Shown piece by piece: positions 1-11,775 of a DNA stretch of 64,000 bases (positions are counted from its first letter, which is position 1; each line of letters opens with the position of its first letter). Below the pieces are notes generated by a model that was given only the letters and a program-made list of their open reading frames with translations, did no database searches and was not told where the DNA came from. Source of the stretch: Apium graveolens (taxonomy: Eukaryota > Streptophyta > Magnoliopsida > Apiales > Apiaceae); contig NC_133648.1 in assembly GCF_009905375.1 (NCBI RefSeq), positions 89,840,631-89,904,630 of the forward strand. Reading direction: 5' to 3'. A program made the position numbers and the translations under genes.

Positions 1-840
1 TGGCCGGTTATTATCGTAGGTTCATTCAAGTTTGCAAAGGTAGCAGCCCCTTTAACGCGACTTACTCGTAAGACTGAGAAGTTCGAATGGACAGAGAAAT
101 GCGAGAACAGTTTTCAAGAACTGAAGCAAAGATTGGTGACGACCCCTATGTTGGCGTTGCCGGACGGAAAATGATATTTTGTGATTTGTAGTGACGCTTC
201 GCATAAGGAATTAGGGTGCTTCTTATACAGCACGACAAGGTAATCATGTACACGTCAAGACGATTAAGGGAATATAAAATTCGATATCCCCACCCATGAG
301 CTTGGGCTCATGGAAATAGTTTTGCCCTAAAGATTGGAGGCACTACTTGTATGGAGAGAAGTGCGAGATTTACACAAACCATAAGAGCTCTAATACATTT
401 TCACGCAGAGCTCATCATGCGCCAGAGGAGGTGGTTAGAGCTAATCAAGGATTATGATTGTAGATTCTTTATCATCCAGGGAAAGCCAATGTGGTGGCTG
501 ACGCCCTTAGTAGAAAGGAGATACTCAAGATGATAATATCTTCGAGAGAGTTGATAAGAGATTTTGAGAAAATGGAAATAGAAGTAAAGGTAACCGGAGC
601 CGGTACTGAAAAGCTGTTGAGATTGCAATGCAGCCCAAATTACTGGAAAATATCATATGGTGCCAAGAAAAAGTGATGAATGAAGGCAGAGAGCCAATGA
701 CTGGAGAAGAGATCAATACCGAGAAAGATGATAAGGGAATAATGAGGTATTCCTACAGAAATTGAGTTTCAATGTTCAAGAGATTAAAGATGAGACCTTA
801 GATGAAAGCCATAGTTTGAGGAATAAGATTTAGGGCAAAC
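1..840 (+). pseudogene. Tekay-type gypsy pol fragment: RT end, RNase H, integrase N-terminus
   Basis: The window opens inside a Ty3-gypsy pol. Residues AGYYRRFIQ are encoded from base 3, the usual junction between RT and RNase H. Further on come the RNase H tail VADALSRKE (491-520) and, near 697-747, a stretch like the linker before a Tekay integrase (TGEEINTEKDDKGIM). The frame is interrupted many times. The fragment stops before the integrase core and is followed by gag-like sequence instead of the rest of integrase, so it is not collinear with a normal element. Family assignment rests on these motifs and on the chromodomain and LTR further downstream. Confidence 0.7.
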
Positions 841-1480
841 CCTGAATGTGATAGTCAGGGAGGTCGCCATCAAGAAAGAAGGAACCCATAACATAATAAA
901 GTGGAAATCAAGGATTTGAACGTATAAAATAACCCCGATTATGGGAGAAGGATGAAACATTTCATAATGAGAAAACAGAAGTCGAGCAGGATAGGAAGAA
1001 CCAGGATGGTAATCCTATTGGGCAATCCATGGACCTGCCTAAATAAAACTTATACTTTTATCCCCAACCACCACCTTGAGGAAACAATGCGGTGGAATTT
1101 CTTTCAGGACCTTTAAGTCGCTAAGCTCTCAGAGTTCCAAGGAACAAATTGACCCAGTCAAGGCAAGATCCTGGCTAAAGGAAATAGAGGAGTCATTTGA
1201 GATTCTAAATGATTGATGATGTGAAAAAGACTGTTTTTGCCACTTACCTTCCTAAGCAGAGGCCACCCGCTGGTGGAAGGCTAAGGAAGATAGAGAGATA
1301 GTGTAGAAGTTTTAAAACCAAGCCAGAGGTGGACAAGTATGATGAATCATGAATCTAGGTTATGAAAGTTGTCAAGGTTCGTCTAAAGGACACGAATCCA
1401 GAATGACGGGATGTTTGAAACCGATGCTTATGTTGTGTTGGTTCATGAAATGGTTGTAATAGAAACGAAAATAAAAGACT
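841..1480 (+). pseudogene. Tekay-type gag remnant
   Basis: A short stretch at 1151-1210 encodes DPVKARSWLKEIEESFEIL, matching the gag core of plant chromoviruses, where an Asp-Pro-x-x-Ala start is followed by Trp-Leu-x-x-Ile/Met-Glu. About 60 bases later, in another frame, comes a TRWWKAKE-like piece, the conserved RWW segment of the same domain. Many stops and frameshifts follow. No clear start codon or zinc knuckle can be traced. It sits downstream of a pol fragment, which is the wrong order for one intact element. Confidence 0.6.
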
Positions 1481-2030
1481 GAAAGGGGAAGGAGTATAAA
1501 GGGATATAAAGGAAATAGAGTTGAGAAGCGATAAGGGATTAGGTATGTGAAACCCTAAGAAACCCTAGCAACAAATATATAGAGAAGTGTGTCATCAGCA
1601 ACACGATGGTGACTGATTATGAGATAAAGTCAAGGTTTGAAGGCGTAAGCGATACATATAATTAATCTCCTTAAGTTGAGAGTATTCGATGAAACTTTGA
1701 GATAGACCGATGGATTAATAAGGAAACACAGATGGATTGAGGAGACATGATAACAAGAAATTAAGACAATGGGATGAAGGAAGTGACCTTCAAGAATGTG
1801 AAGTATATGTAAGACCTGTGACTTGATGCCCAAAAGGGAGACACCAAGCATATAAGATATCTCAACATTGAGATGACTATTGAGATCAACAACAAAAGTA
1901 AATGAGGATTTAGTAAAAAGAAGTTCACGTTGAGCACGACCACTATTGACCGTAGTTTGAATAAGGATGCTATTGTGAAATTAGGTATAGACTATCGAGG
2001 TGGGAATGATTAAATAAGATACCCTTATCA
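1481..2030 (+). other. Degenerate chromovirus DNA, no readable domain
   Basis: This stretch lies between the gag remnant and the RT remnant of the same chromovirus and is probably the end of gag plus protease. I could not find a CCHC knuckle or a protease Asp motif. The longer open frames on the opposite strand have no recognisable content. Confidence 0.4.
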
Positions 2031-2760
2031 GGGATATATGACTTGATATATCCATGGAAGGATGTAAGTACCTTTTTAAAGGTGGAACTAAGGATAGAAA
2101 CTCGATAAATTGAGATGAACCATGGGGGGAATGCATAAAGGTTGGAATTTCACCCTTAATGGGGACATTATGAGTTTGGGTGGTACGGAATGAAGGACTA
2201 AGGCAACAACAACCTTTAAAGATCAGTGGAGAAAGTTTTCAGAACTATATAGACAATGGTTCTAGTTTAGTAAATGGTATCTTGATATGCCATGTACCTA
2301 GGGAGTACATGATGAAGGATTTAAGGATAACCTTAGAGGTTTTACAAGGAGAAAGGTAATATTCAAAGTTCTCAATAATATAAATTTTGATGAAGGAAAT
2401 ATGACGTAATAATAATGCCAAGTGGGGCACATGTTAAACCATGAGAAAGTATAGATTGAACCAATAAAGGTCAAGATTGGTAAAAACAAGAAGGACCCAA
2501 GATAAGAGACGTCCTAAGTATGATCGAGAGTCAATCGTGATAATGGTCACATCTAAAGACTAAGGCAATGACTTATGGAAAAATGGTCATATTTTTTTTC
2601 TCATCAGGACTTAAGAAAAGCATTCTCACAAGCAGTGATTTGAAATGAGGTAGAAAATTTAGTTGAAGGTGGTTAAAATGACATTGATTTTAAGGAAATA
2701 TTACTATCAGGAAAGGCCAAAGAGGTGGCCGACACTTTAAGTATAAGAGGACAATTATAG
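2031..2760 (+). pseudogene. Degenerate Tekay-type RT and RNase H remnant
   Basis: Between about 2230 and 2430 a broken frame reads like the RT palm and thumb of chromoviruses, ending in LEVLQGERLYSKFS, the usual segment after the catalytic box. At 2722-2751 the end of RNase H reads EVADTLSIRG. This is the second such RNase H tail in the window; the first is at 491-520. Two RNase H ends without an LTR between them show that the left part is a fusion of two pol copies. Multiple stops make it non-functional. Confidence 0.55.
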
Positions 2761-4200
2761 GTGCTCGTGCCAGAGTAATACAGTGATGATACTTAAATCC
2801 GTGAAGGTTGTATTATGGTGTGAAAGATTGACATTCCTTCTGATGATTGTGCGTTACTCAACCATAATAGTAGTTTGGTAAATATTTAATTCATGTTATC
2901 GCCGTGAGCGGGCTACCTATCTTAGAAGGTCCTATCTTGAGATAAGCCACGACCATGTTACGAAAGGACTAAATGAACCTTTGAGCTTCATGTCTCCTAA
3001 TAAAGACATATGGTTAATAATGGTATTAACCTGCTATCGTTGCTTTATTGAAACTCTTCTGCAATTTTATTTGCTTCATGCCATATGTATATCAAGTTCA
3101 GGAGTGTTCTCCATGAATCATGAATGGTGATTATGTTGCCTCTCTAGAAGATTTTGATATGGCAGGTGTGCACTTCATATGATTAGCTATTAATATTCCA
3201 AGGAAAATGAATAACTACAGTAGGTCAGTGGTGGACCATAGTAATGCAGCAATGATTCTACGAATAATGAGCCGATTACAACCGTGAGAGTTGTATTGGA
3301 ATGGATGTTGAGATTGAGTACAACTAATCGGGTCGTGGTGATGTATAAGTTATTAATTATAGACCAACTAAGCCGAACATTTACCTATGATATATTTATT
3401 CCTTCTTATCGATAAAGAGTAGTATTACTATACGAAGAAGGTTGCGGTGCAAGCATAAAATTCTAGTAACGATGATGTCTAGAATGAATTCCCAGATTCG
3501 ATTTATGATGTCGAGGGGGTTTCAAAGGTGATTGTATATAAGCTCGAGCAAGAGCATGGGTTCATAGAATGATGGACGGAATAGTAAATATTCAGGCACG
3601 TGAATTGCGATGCGATAATACTTGATGTTGAGATATATACATATATAGGTTTATTCTCCTGTGATAAACCTCTATAGTTCAGAGGTAGACTCCAAGCCAG
3701 ATGTTTTGTGGCAATATTTTTGTATAATTCTCTTAAATTCTTTCTTCTCTCTTCTTTTCATTTTCGTGTAAACAGAGAAGAACAACCCTTCCAGAAGGGG
3801 GGTATTGCCGAATGACTATCTATCTGTGTGATAGAAGCCTAGTAGGATACCATATGTTGTTTAATTACTTATCAAGTACTGAAGGCTGTCCACCTTCTGT
3901 ACTAACTATGCAACAGAACAAGTGTTCATGATCATAGTGATCTCTCAATAAATTCCTTTACTTCTATATAATTGATCAAGCTTCCAAAGATAGAAGCATC
4001 TAGAAAAGGAGTATTGTAAGTGCGTTATCTTCGAAATTGAAATGTATTCCTGGTACTAAGGTCGACGAAATAAATAGAAGGATATACAACGCTAGAGAGT
4101 AACAATATAGCCAGAATGGTATTATGAATGAAAGATGGTAACGCTTACGAACAAGAAAAGAAGGAGTATTGAGAAGCAAAAGCTATAGTGCTAGAAGCTA
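2761..4200 (+). other. Strongly decayed chromovirus interior
   Basis: By position this should hold the integrase N-terminal and core domains. I cannot read the HHCC or DDE motifs reliably. No open frame of note is present. Part of it (roughly 3000-4000) does not resemble any pol domain I can name and may be a foreign insertion. Confidence 0.35.
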
Positions 4201-4952
4201 TGATGAGAGTCTGTGCAATAGACTTGAAAGAATTTAGAATGATCATTTATCGCGGATTGAGTTTTCTTACAACAATAGATCATATATCAGTATCGAGATG
4301 TCACCTTATGAGATCCTTGAGGGAAGACAATGTCGATCTCCCTTATGTTAGGATGAAGTTGTAGAGCGCAAGATGCTCAGACTAGCAGTAGTCCAAAGGA
4401 CCAAGGATATAATAGATCTAATCAGAGGACAGCTGGTAGTAGCCCAAGATGGACATAAGAAGTATGTTGATTTGACAACGAAAGGATAAGGAGTATGAAG
4501 TAGGGGACCTAGTGTTGTGAAAGTTATCCCCTTGGAAAGCCTTGGAAAGGATTGATGAGTTCGGAAAGAAAGGAAAGCTAAGTCCACGATTTGTTGGACC
4601 CTTGGAGATATTAAGACGTATTGGGAAGTTAGCATATGAGCTAGCCCTACCCCCGAACTTGTAGCAAGTTCATAACATGTTCCACATATAAATGTTAAGG
4701 AAGTGTAATCCGGATGCCAGATAAATAGGGGCATATGAGTGCATACACATGCAACCAGACGTAACCTATATGGAGCAACCGGGAAGGGTTATAGATCGAA
4801 AAGGAACAAGTGCTTAGGAGAAGGGTTATCAAACTAGCCGGAGTTTGGTGGTAGAACCACAATGTGGGAAAATTTACTTGAGAGTTAGAAAGTGCAATGC
4901 TAAGAGAGTATCCCTATTCATTTTCTATCTGATTCCGGGACGGAATCCTTTT
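4201..4952 (+). pseudogene. Tekay-type integrase C-terminus and chromodomain remnant
   Basis: Frames around 4250-4330 resemble the end of the integrase core (a SYNNS-like and an MSPYEILEG-like stretch). They are followed by a GPF/Y-type segment near 4560-4690: SPRFVGPLEILRRIGKLAYE, then a HNMFHISMLRK-like piece. From about 4770 to 4920 comes a broken chromodomain, with EQPxRVIDRK, a RRRVIKLA-like piece, VWW and TWELE-like fragments. A chromodomain at the end of integrase defines chromoviruses. Placement just before the PPT and LTR is the normal layout. Several stops and shifts break the frame. Confidence 0.7.
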
Positions 4953-4965
4953 AAGGAGGGGAGAC
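4953..4965 (+). promoter_or_regulatory. Polypurine tract of the Tekay-type element
   Basis: The purine-rich run AAGGAGGGGAGAC directly precedes the LTR start TGTAATAACCCC. This is the expected plus-strand primer site. It fixes both the orientation of the element and the LTR boundary. Confidence 0.8.
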
Positions 4966-7900
4966 TGTAATAACCCCAAGTTTTGGAATTTTTTAAACAC
5001 TGATGAATAGTAACTTTTTGCTGATGATGCTGATTAAGGAAAATTGTCAGACCATGCTATATAGGAGTACTGTTATGGAAATTCTAAGATCGTATTAGTA
5101 TTCCATAAAGTAAATGAGTTTATGTAAAGATCGTCAGAATCAAAATTCGAACACTTTGATTTTTCCCGAAAATCCACCAGATACCGAAAGAATTGAGTAT
5201 AAGGAAACATGATTAAAAGGATTTAAATTCAAGGATTATAAGAGAGGATCATAAAAGGAATATAAAATATTGAGAAAGGTTTAGGGGAACCCAAGTAATA
5301 AGATCCCGGATATGATCCCTCAAACGACGAACGAGAACGAAAGTTAGGCAAACCGTAAAACAAATACGCAACCAAGAGATAAGCTTGTACAAGAATCCAA
5401 GGTATTATGACATCATCAAACCACAAGACAAAGACATGTGGCAAATAGATGACACAAGCAGGATGACATAAGCATGAAAATGGATTTTGTTTTTTTGGTT
5501 GATTTTGGGCCATGTAAAAATTACCATGGTAAAAAGCTAAAACATTTGTCAAGATAAAAAGGATAAAAAACCAAGAAAATATCATAAAACACAAAAATTA
5601 GAAGTTGACTTTTGCTTCCAAGAACAAAAGCTCTCGGCCAAAACAATATCAGTAACTTCAAACTGCCATATCTCCTTCAATACTCACTCAAATATTATGT
5701 TCTATAGCTCGTTGGAAAGGTATTGAGATGACCTACAACTCTTTTTCACAAGTTTCGTCCAAATAGGCATGGTAAGACCCTAATTTTTACAGTTCTTTCA
5801 ATCATACTTTTATAAACTTCAAAACCTAACTTTGTGTTCTTGATTTCTTTGGAAAGATCAAGCTTGTAGGAGGTTAGATTAAGGCTCCCTAAGGCTTCCT
5901 AGCAACTTAACACCTACCAAGGAAGGTATAAACCTCAAACCCTATCCTTTACTTTATTTGTTAGTAAGTTTAATGGTTGGTTTTGTGAAATGAGAAGTAT
6001 GGATTGTGATTATTAGTAGTTTGGTTTGATTTGGAAGTGTTTTGGTAATTGAAGCTTAATTATAGTTCATAGGTCTTGATTGTGGTTCTTTGAGTTAAAA
6101 AACTTGGAGGTTATGGACTGATGTGGTATGGTTTAGGTGAATTTTTGTTGTATTGATGGTTATGAGTTGGTCGGTGGTTAATTGGAGTAGTTTAAATATT
6201 GGTAATCGCGTAAATATAGCTGTCGTAATGCCTGTTTTTATTCAACTGCTTGTTCTTAGTGTTCAGGACAGAAAACTCAATAACAAATTTGTAACATTTC
6301 CATGTTTAGATAGAGCGTGTCGTAAGCTTCGTTTTGATATGTGGATCGCTTGGTTCCGATGTACGGTTTAGGAGAAACGACCGTTTTAAGTAACGGCATT
6401 TCGCGAACGAACCTTTACCACTCGCTTTACTTTGAGACCTTGTTTAAGGCCCTTAAAAGACTAATTGGATTACGAAACAATTATGTAAGGTGGGTTAGGC
6501 AGTTGGTAGAGTATTCGCGAAAGAGTCGTCTTAAAATTCGTAATGGTTAATTTATAAAATTGGTGGAGCCGAGGATATGCAAGCGATTAACGCAAATCGT
6601 TAAGCGTGTATGCGACCGTAAGCGACCGTTAGGATATGAGTGAGTTTTGACTAGTTTCTTAAGAGACCGTGGTCTGATTCCGGATTATTTTGTTTTTCAT
6701 AGGTTACCGGACCCACTCTAAGCTTAAGTCTATCTCAGAACACTCAGGCAAGTTTTCTACCCGTATAACTGTTGTTGTGATATATATATATGCATTATCT
6801 TGTGATAAGTGCATGATTATTATTAGCAAAGTCTTGCGATATATTGGAGCATGTTGATATGATATATATATGCATAGCTGTTTCGTAATCTTGATATCTT
6901 GTTATCGATTCAATTGTTTATAAACTGCATAATACCGATGCTAGAGATAAGCAGTACTTGCGTATACCCTTAGTATATGAGACCTAGAGTTGAACATTTT
7001 CCTAAACCGGGAGGCGATGTTCCCGAGTATATTATATATATATATATATATAGTTTTCAAAACTATTAAACGAATAATATTTATTCGATAGTTTTATATT
7101 ATAAATGAATATTATTTTGAATATTAATTCGAGGACTTATGACTCCACTTATTTTATTTAATGAATATTATTTTGAATATTCATTCGAGGACTTATGACT
7201 CCGCTTATTTATTTAATGAATATTATTTTGAATATTCATTTGAGGACTTATGACTCCGCTTTTTTATTAATTAATATTCTTTCTTTTATTAAAGAATAAT
7301 GTTTCGATATTTGCCAAGTACTCGGAAAATAAATGATACTATCAAATTAGTTTTACTTTAAATATTTCCAGAGATTATTTTCAAACTTTACCAAAACTAT
7401 TTTTGGAAGGTTAGAGCGGATCCCAAAACTCGTTTTCAAATTTAAGATCTTCCTTTCGATGGGGATTTAAATACCCGCTCAAAAATCTGAGGGATCCAGC
7501 TCCGTGATGTATTTTTATATTCGCAACAAGGTTGCTGTTTTGATAAAAGAGATTTTGATTAATTACCCAAAACTCGGGAAGTAAAATTCTTGGAATAAGT
7601 TAATCGATTAACAGGCATCGCCTGGGAAATATCAGTGAGTTTTCCTTTCCAACTAGATACGACTTCTTGGTGGAGCCGTATCAACAAGTTTCTACTTGGG
7701 GAAAGGGGGGACGAGCTTTATGTTTCAGAGTCATGGATTTCATCAGAACTAGGAGTGGCGTAAGTGATCGAGTGGCACCGGCCCAGCCTTATTATATTGG
7801 CCCAAATGGGCCGGAAGTTCCGCTAAGACAGTCCATTCCTTAGGAGTCCAGTGTTCGGTTGACAAGTAAATCCGACTGTTCTCCTCTACATGTAGAAAAT

Positions 7901-9025
7901 GGTGGGGTTGCACTACTGCGACTGATCATTGTGAGTGGTCATCCTGGCGCGACAAAATCCCGTATTGAGTTCATCATCCAGTTGGATATTTCTGCAACAC
8001 TATTCAGAGCACTTCGATAGAAAGGTTACCGTTGGGCGATTGTTAAGTGTTGGTAGGGTCGAGTTTTTAAAATGAAGTTTTCATCAAATGAAGTATCTCG
8101 TAATTTCATTTCATTTTGATGATATTTCAGAGATTGACTCTATACAAGTTTTGTCTTGTAACTTCATCTGTGGGATGAACTATTTATACCTTGAACGGTG
8201 GTAGTTCAAGTAGTATTCGAAAAAGATACAAGTATATTAGAGTATCTTGTAACTTCATCTATTCAACTTATATCTAGTAAATGATTATCTTATGCATGAC
8301 AAAGATTTTTAGAAAAACGTTGAGACAAGGTTAGATGTATGAGATCACCTTAATGATATCTTTATACAGTTATAAATGGGAACTCTGTGTATATTATACA
8401 TGTCAGAGGATTTCAAAGATTTTGAGAAGTATATATGTATATATATATACTGAATATTTTACGACTTTGTCGCATTAAGATATCAAACTTGGTTCATTTC
8501 TGCTTGACCAAGACTTTCATGAGTACTATGAAGATGCTCATATATTTTAATTATTATACATATTATTTCGGTGGGCTTGTTGCTCACCCTTGCTTTCTTC
8601 TTTCATCACACAACAACAGACTGACAAGATGAACAAGACTAAGCTCCCAATTCGCGAGCGGATAGGAAACGTTCCGTAGTTTCCTGTAGGCGTTGATGCC
8701 GCTGTAGCCGAGGTAGGAACTACCAATAGGTTAGGCTTTCAACTGTTGATGTACCAGACTTATGTATATTATGAATTGTAATAATGGCAAAGAATATGTA
8801 AATTTATTCAGAAACCCTTTTGAGGTGTAAGGACTTATAATTGTGGAATTAAATGACTTGTGTTATTTTTTGTATTTATCTCTGAGACTATAACTTGTGG
8901 TGGGTGTGTGTATATTATGGGGTCACAGTATGCAGTAGTTGGTTATTTATTAAGATTAAGTGTTATTAAGGGAAATGGAACTCGTGACAACCCGGATCCC
9001 CGACCCCGGATTTGGGGGTGTTATA
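4966..9025 (+). mobile_element. 3' LTR of the Tekay-type chromovirus (about 4.06 kb)
   Basis: The LTR starts TGTAATAACCCC after the PPT and ends GGGGGTGTTATA. The ends form an imperfect inverted repeat; the expected terminal CA reads TA. Beyond 9025 the sequence is copia gag coding on the opposite strand, so this is the right edge of the insertion. The 5' LTR lies left of the window. Internal features include a 55-bp triple repeat (7104-7266), TA runs near 6780 and 7025-7055, and AT-rich DNA throughout. No coding potential is seen. About 4 kb is long for this clade, so a hidden insertion inside it is possible, though I saw no clear internal boundary. Confidence 0.75.
7104..7266 (+). repeat. 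Triple tandem repeat, ~55-bp unit, in the Tekay LTR
   Basis: Three consecutive units start at 7104, 7160 and 7215. Each begins AATGAATATTATTTTGAATA and then carries GAGGACTTATGACTCC. Units differ by only a few substitutions. Confidence 0.9.
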
Positions 9026-10349
9026 GCTTTATAACTGGAGCCATAGGAGGCTTAGGGGATTCCTCTACCTTCTCTGTATCTTCAGCAATCAATTCCTCAT
9101 TGATTAGCAAACTTACTTCATCCAAAGGTTCTGAAACTGACTCAGTGTATAATGGAGATACAACATCCTTAATAACATATGGAACCTTTTCTGAGACAAA
9201 CATGTTTATCTCAGATGTACCACTATGTTTCTTACTGTTTAGCTTAGAATAGTCAAGTCCTATTGAAGTCTTAGATTTAAATCTTTGACTATCTATTATC
9301 TCCTTCTGAGTTAAAGCTGCATTCTTAAACGCCTGTAACTTCTTCTCTAGGTCAGCAATTTGGGTTCTAAGAATGGATTCTATGTCTACATTGCACTTAA
9401 CCTTATTCTCTAGATATTCATTCTTTTGCTTAAGGTCCTCTAGTCCAACTACCAACAATTCTAGTTCTTCATTTCTAGAGGTTAAACTCTCAGATTTAAG
9501 AACTAGCTTATCATTTTCCATTTTATATGCAAGCATGCTAGTATGAACATTATACAATTCTAAAGTAAGTTCATGCATAGTAGATTTGTATTCAGATACA
9601 GACATATCTATAGTGGTAAGTTCAGGAACCTGAGATGATTGTGGTGATTCCTCTACAGAGTCTACCATAAGAGCCAGATTTACATACTCTTCCTCTTCAT
9701 CCGAATCAGTATCATCCCAGCTTTTTCCTTCAGCAATGTACACTCTTCCCTTTTCCTTTACCACATAAGCATTCAGCTTCTGTTTTAGCTTCTCATTCTT
9801 TCTTTTCAGATCTTCATAAGTTTCCTTCTTTTCATAAGAATCATTTGATTTAACTGCCTTGGGCTTTCTGCAATCAGATGCAAAGTGCCCTAACTCATTG
9901 CAGTTGTAGCATCTGGTTTTGCTCTTGTCTATCCAACTTGACTTGTAGCCTCCTCTGGAGCTTGACCCTGATGAGTAGTTCCTTTTCTGAAATCTCCCTG
10001 ATGAACCCCTTGGTTTGTAGTTGGGCTTTCTTCTGAATCTAACATTACTAAATTTTGCAGCCATGTATGCCATAGATTTGTCCTCCAACTGTTCAAGTTC
10101 CTCTCGAGTATAAAACTCACTTTCATCTTCTGGCTCACCATGAGCAATTTCAGCTACGACAATTTCTTTAATTGTTGAGGAGGGTGCAACCTTACTTTCT
10201 TGAGATTCAGGTTCATGAACTACAAGTGCAGTGATTTTTGCAAGTGTCGTACTCTTACTGTCAATAGAACCAGGTCCATAGATAATAGGTCTCTGCTCTT
10301 GCTCTAGCTCATGTGTTCTTAGCTTACCATAGATCACATCCAGTGACAT
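9026..10349 (-). pseudogene. Copia-C gag, 3' half (Sirevirus-like)
   Basis: One open frame of about 440 residues on the minus strand, truncated at both ends by other elements: Athila-1 at 10350 and the Tekay LTR at 9025. It holds the C-terminal part of the gag domain (VIYGKLRTHELE), a basic Arg/Gly/Ser-rich stretch, then a CCHC zinc knuckle CYNCNELGHFASDC at about 9866-9916. After that come an acidic segment (DSDEEEE) and a long coiled coil. A coiled coil behind the knuckle is typical of Sireviruses. No nonsense codon interrupts this half, so it is better preserved than its surroundings. Its 5' half lies at 21428-22031. Confidence 0.85.
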
Positions 10350-11362
10350 TGTTAGGCACAAAGAATGCGCTAAATAAATCATGCAAGTATTCGCGTTCGT
10401 AAGTAATATAGAATGATTTTTATTTCATTCCCACAGAGACTCTGGTTAATTATATCTAATTAACACTTACTTACCAATGTATGATTACTCTTCAATGTCA
10501 AGACAATAACAATTAAGGTTGATTAACTAATATTAACTACGGGAATTAAACACTTGAATTAACAATATTAAACACACATGAGATCATAACCTCATTACTA
10601 CTTCATTCAATAGTCATTGTTATTACCTTTAGCATGTAATGGTGATGATATTAATCGAACAACACGAAACTGATAAACGCCAACTTTCATTGTACGAATA
10701 CCATTCTACTAAGCATCCACAATTAAGATAGAAGTTGAATAGGCATCAATTATATTGAGACCCTATATGTCTACAGAATTTGACAACATAACAATTTAAG
10801 CGTGAGTTATTCATGATGATTACACAGGGCAAGTAAAACGGTTAGAGTTACCCACTAATCATGCATACAATACATGAACCTGTGCTAGCATGGCAAGTTC
10901 TAAATCTCAAGATTCACTGTCGCTTCACAAGAGATTAACAGGCTATCTTACATGTTCGCAACGCACATAAGACGAATAAGCACAACCTATGCTAGATATC
11001 ATACAATCACCAAATACCAAGGTATTAAACAATTAACTAAATAAATCCATAGTAAATCCGCTATGATCCCATGATCATGATTAGCCCATGATAGAACTCA
11101 TTGTCACCATGGGTTCATATGAAAGCATGATAAAAACACAATGATATAAAATAAAAATACTTAATAAATAATGAAGTACGTCATAAGAGTAATAAGGTTC
11201 AAAGCATAAAGAAAACTAGCATCCACTGTTACAACGAATTAAAAGAATCACAAGATAAACGTATGCTTCATCTTCTTCGTTGTTGCGTGCTAAAACTGTC
11301 TTCTCGATCTTCTTGCCTTCGCTCTCGATTATCTTCTATGAAGAAAACGTCTTCCCAAAAAG

Positions 11363-11370
11363 TTTATATA
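11363..11370 (-). promoter_or_regulatory. TATA box of Athila-1 LTR
   Basis: TATATAAA on the minus strand, about 80 nt downstream of the GC-rich cassette in the same LTR. Position and sequence fit a plant LTR core promoter. Confidence 0.6.
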
Positions 11371-11450
11371 ATAACCCAAAAGAACCTGCGCTAATAGAAG
11401 CCCAATTGCACTCTAATTAATAAAATCCAGATTCTAAAAATCCACACCCA

Positions 11451-11524
11451 AGCGGCCGCCTCCTTCTTCCAGGCGGGCGCCCGCTACCAGGCGGTCGCCT
11501 GCTCCCATCAGGCGGGCGCCTGCA
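11451..11524 (-). repeat. GC-rich cassette in Athila-1 LTR U3
   Basis: In otherwise AT-rich DNA this block holds imperfect short repeats of the type CAGGCGGGCGCCTGC and CAGGCGGTCGCCTGC. The 5' LTR has the same block at about 21159-21232. The same 15-mer recurs in the spacer ahead of the third ORF (14393-14445). Confidence 0.85.
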
Positions 11525-11764
11525 TCACTTCTGGAAAAAATATAATTTTGCTTCTGTTTTTTGCTAAATTCTTCGCACATCAACCCGGAACTGGTTCTAA
11601 GCACTGCCTTAGGCTTATTTTGATGAAATCCACATATCTAAGCAAGTTATACCCTAAAATGCAAAAACACTCGAAAACGCGTTAAATACACAAAATGCTC
11701 GAGTTCAAGACACCAATTCACGCCGTTTTGAGACGCTCTATGTGGTATAAAATGCCACTTATCA

Positions 11765-11775
11765 CACCCCCAAAC
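11765..11775 (-). promoter_or_regulatory. Polypurine tract of Athila-1
   Basis: GTTTGGGGGTG on the minus strand directly precedes the 3' LTR. The text just upstream, GAGGACAAGCATCGATTCAA, is conserved in Athila-2 and Athila-3. Confidence 0.85.

Larger units (their letters stand above)
10350..11764 (-). mobile_element. Athila-1 3' LTR
   Basis: Read on the minus strand it runs TGATAAGTGGC...GTGCCTAACA, 1415 bp, directly behind the PPT. A TATA box (plus-strand TTTATATA, 11363-11370) lies downstream of a GC-rich cassette (11451-11524). The matching 5' LTR is at 20062-21427. Confidence 0.9.

Noticed and set aside
5229..5594. 121-codon open frame on the minus strand
   Set aside because: It lies wholly in the Tekay LTR, is Phe/Leu/Tyr-rich and lacks any recognisable domain.
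8860..9252. 130-codon plus-strand frame spanning the LTR-gag border
   Set aside because: Its first part is LTR and its second part is antisense to copia-C gag; the chimera has no family match.
11451..11524. GC-rich block considered as a CpG island of a host gene
   Set aside because: Too short, repeated in both LTRs and tied to the Athila element.
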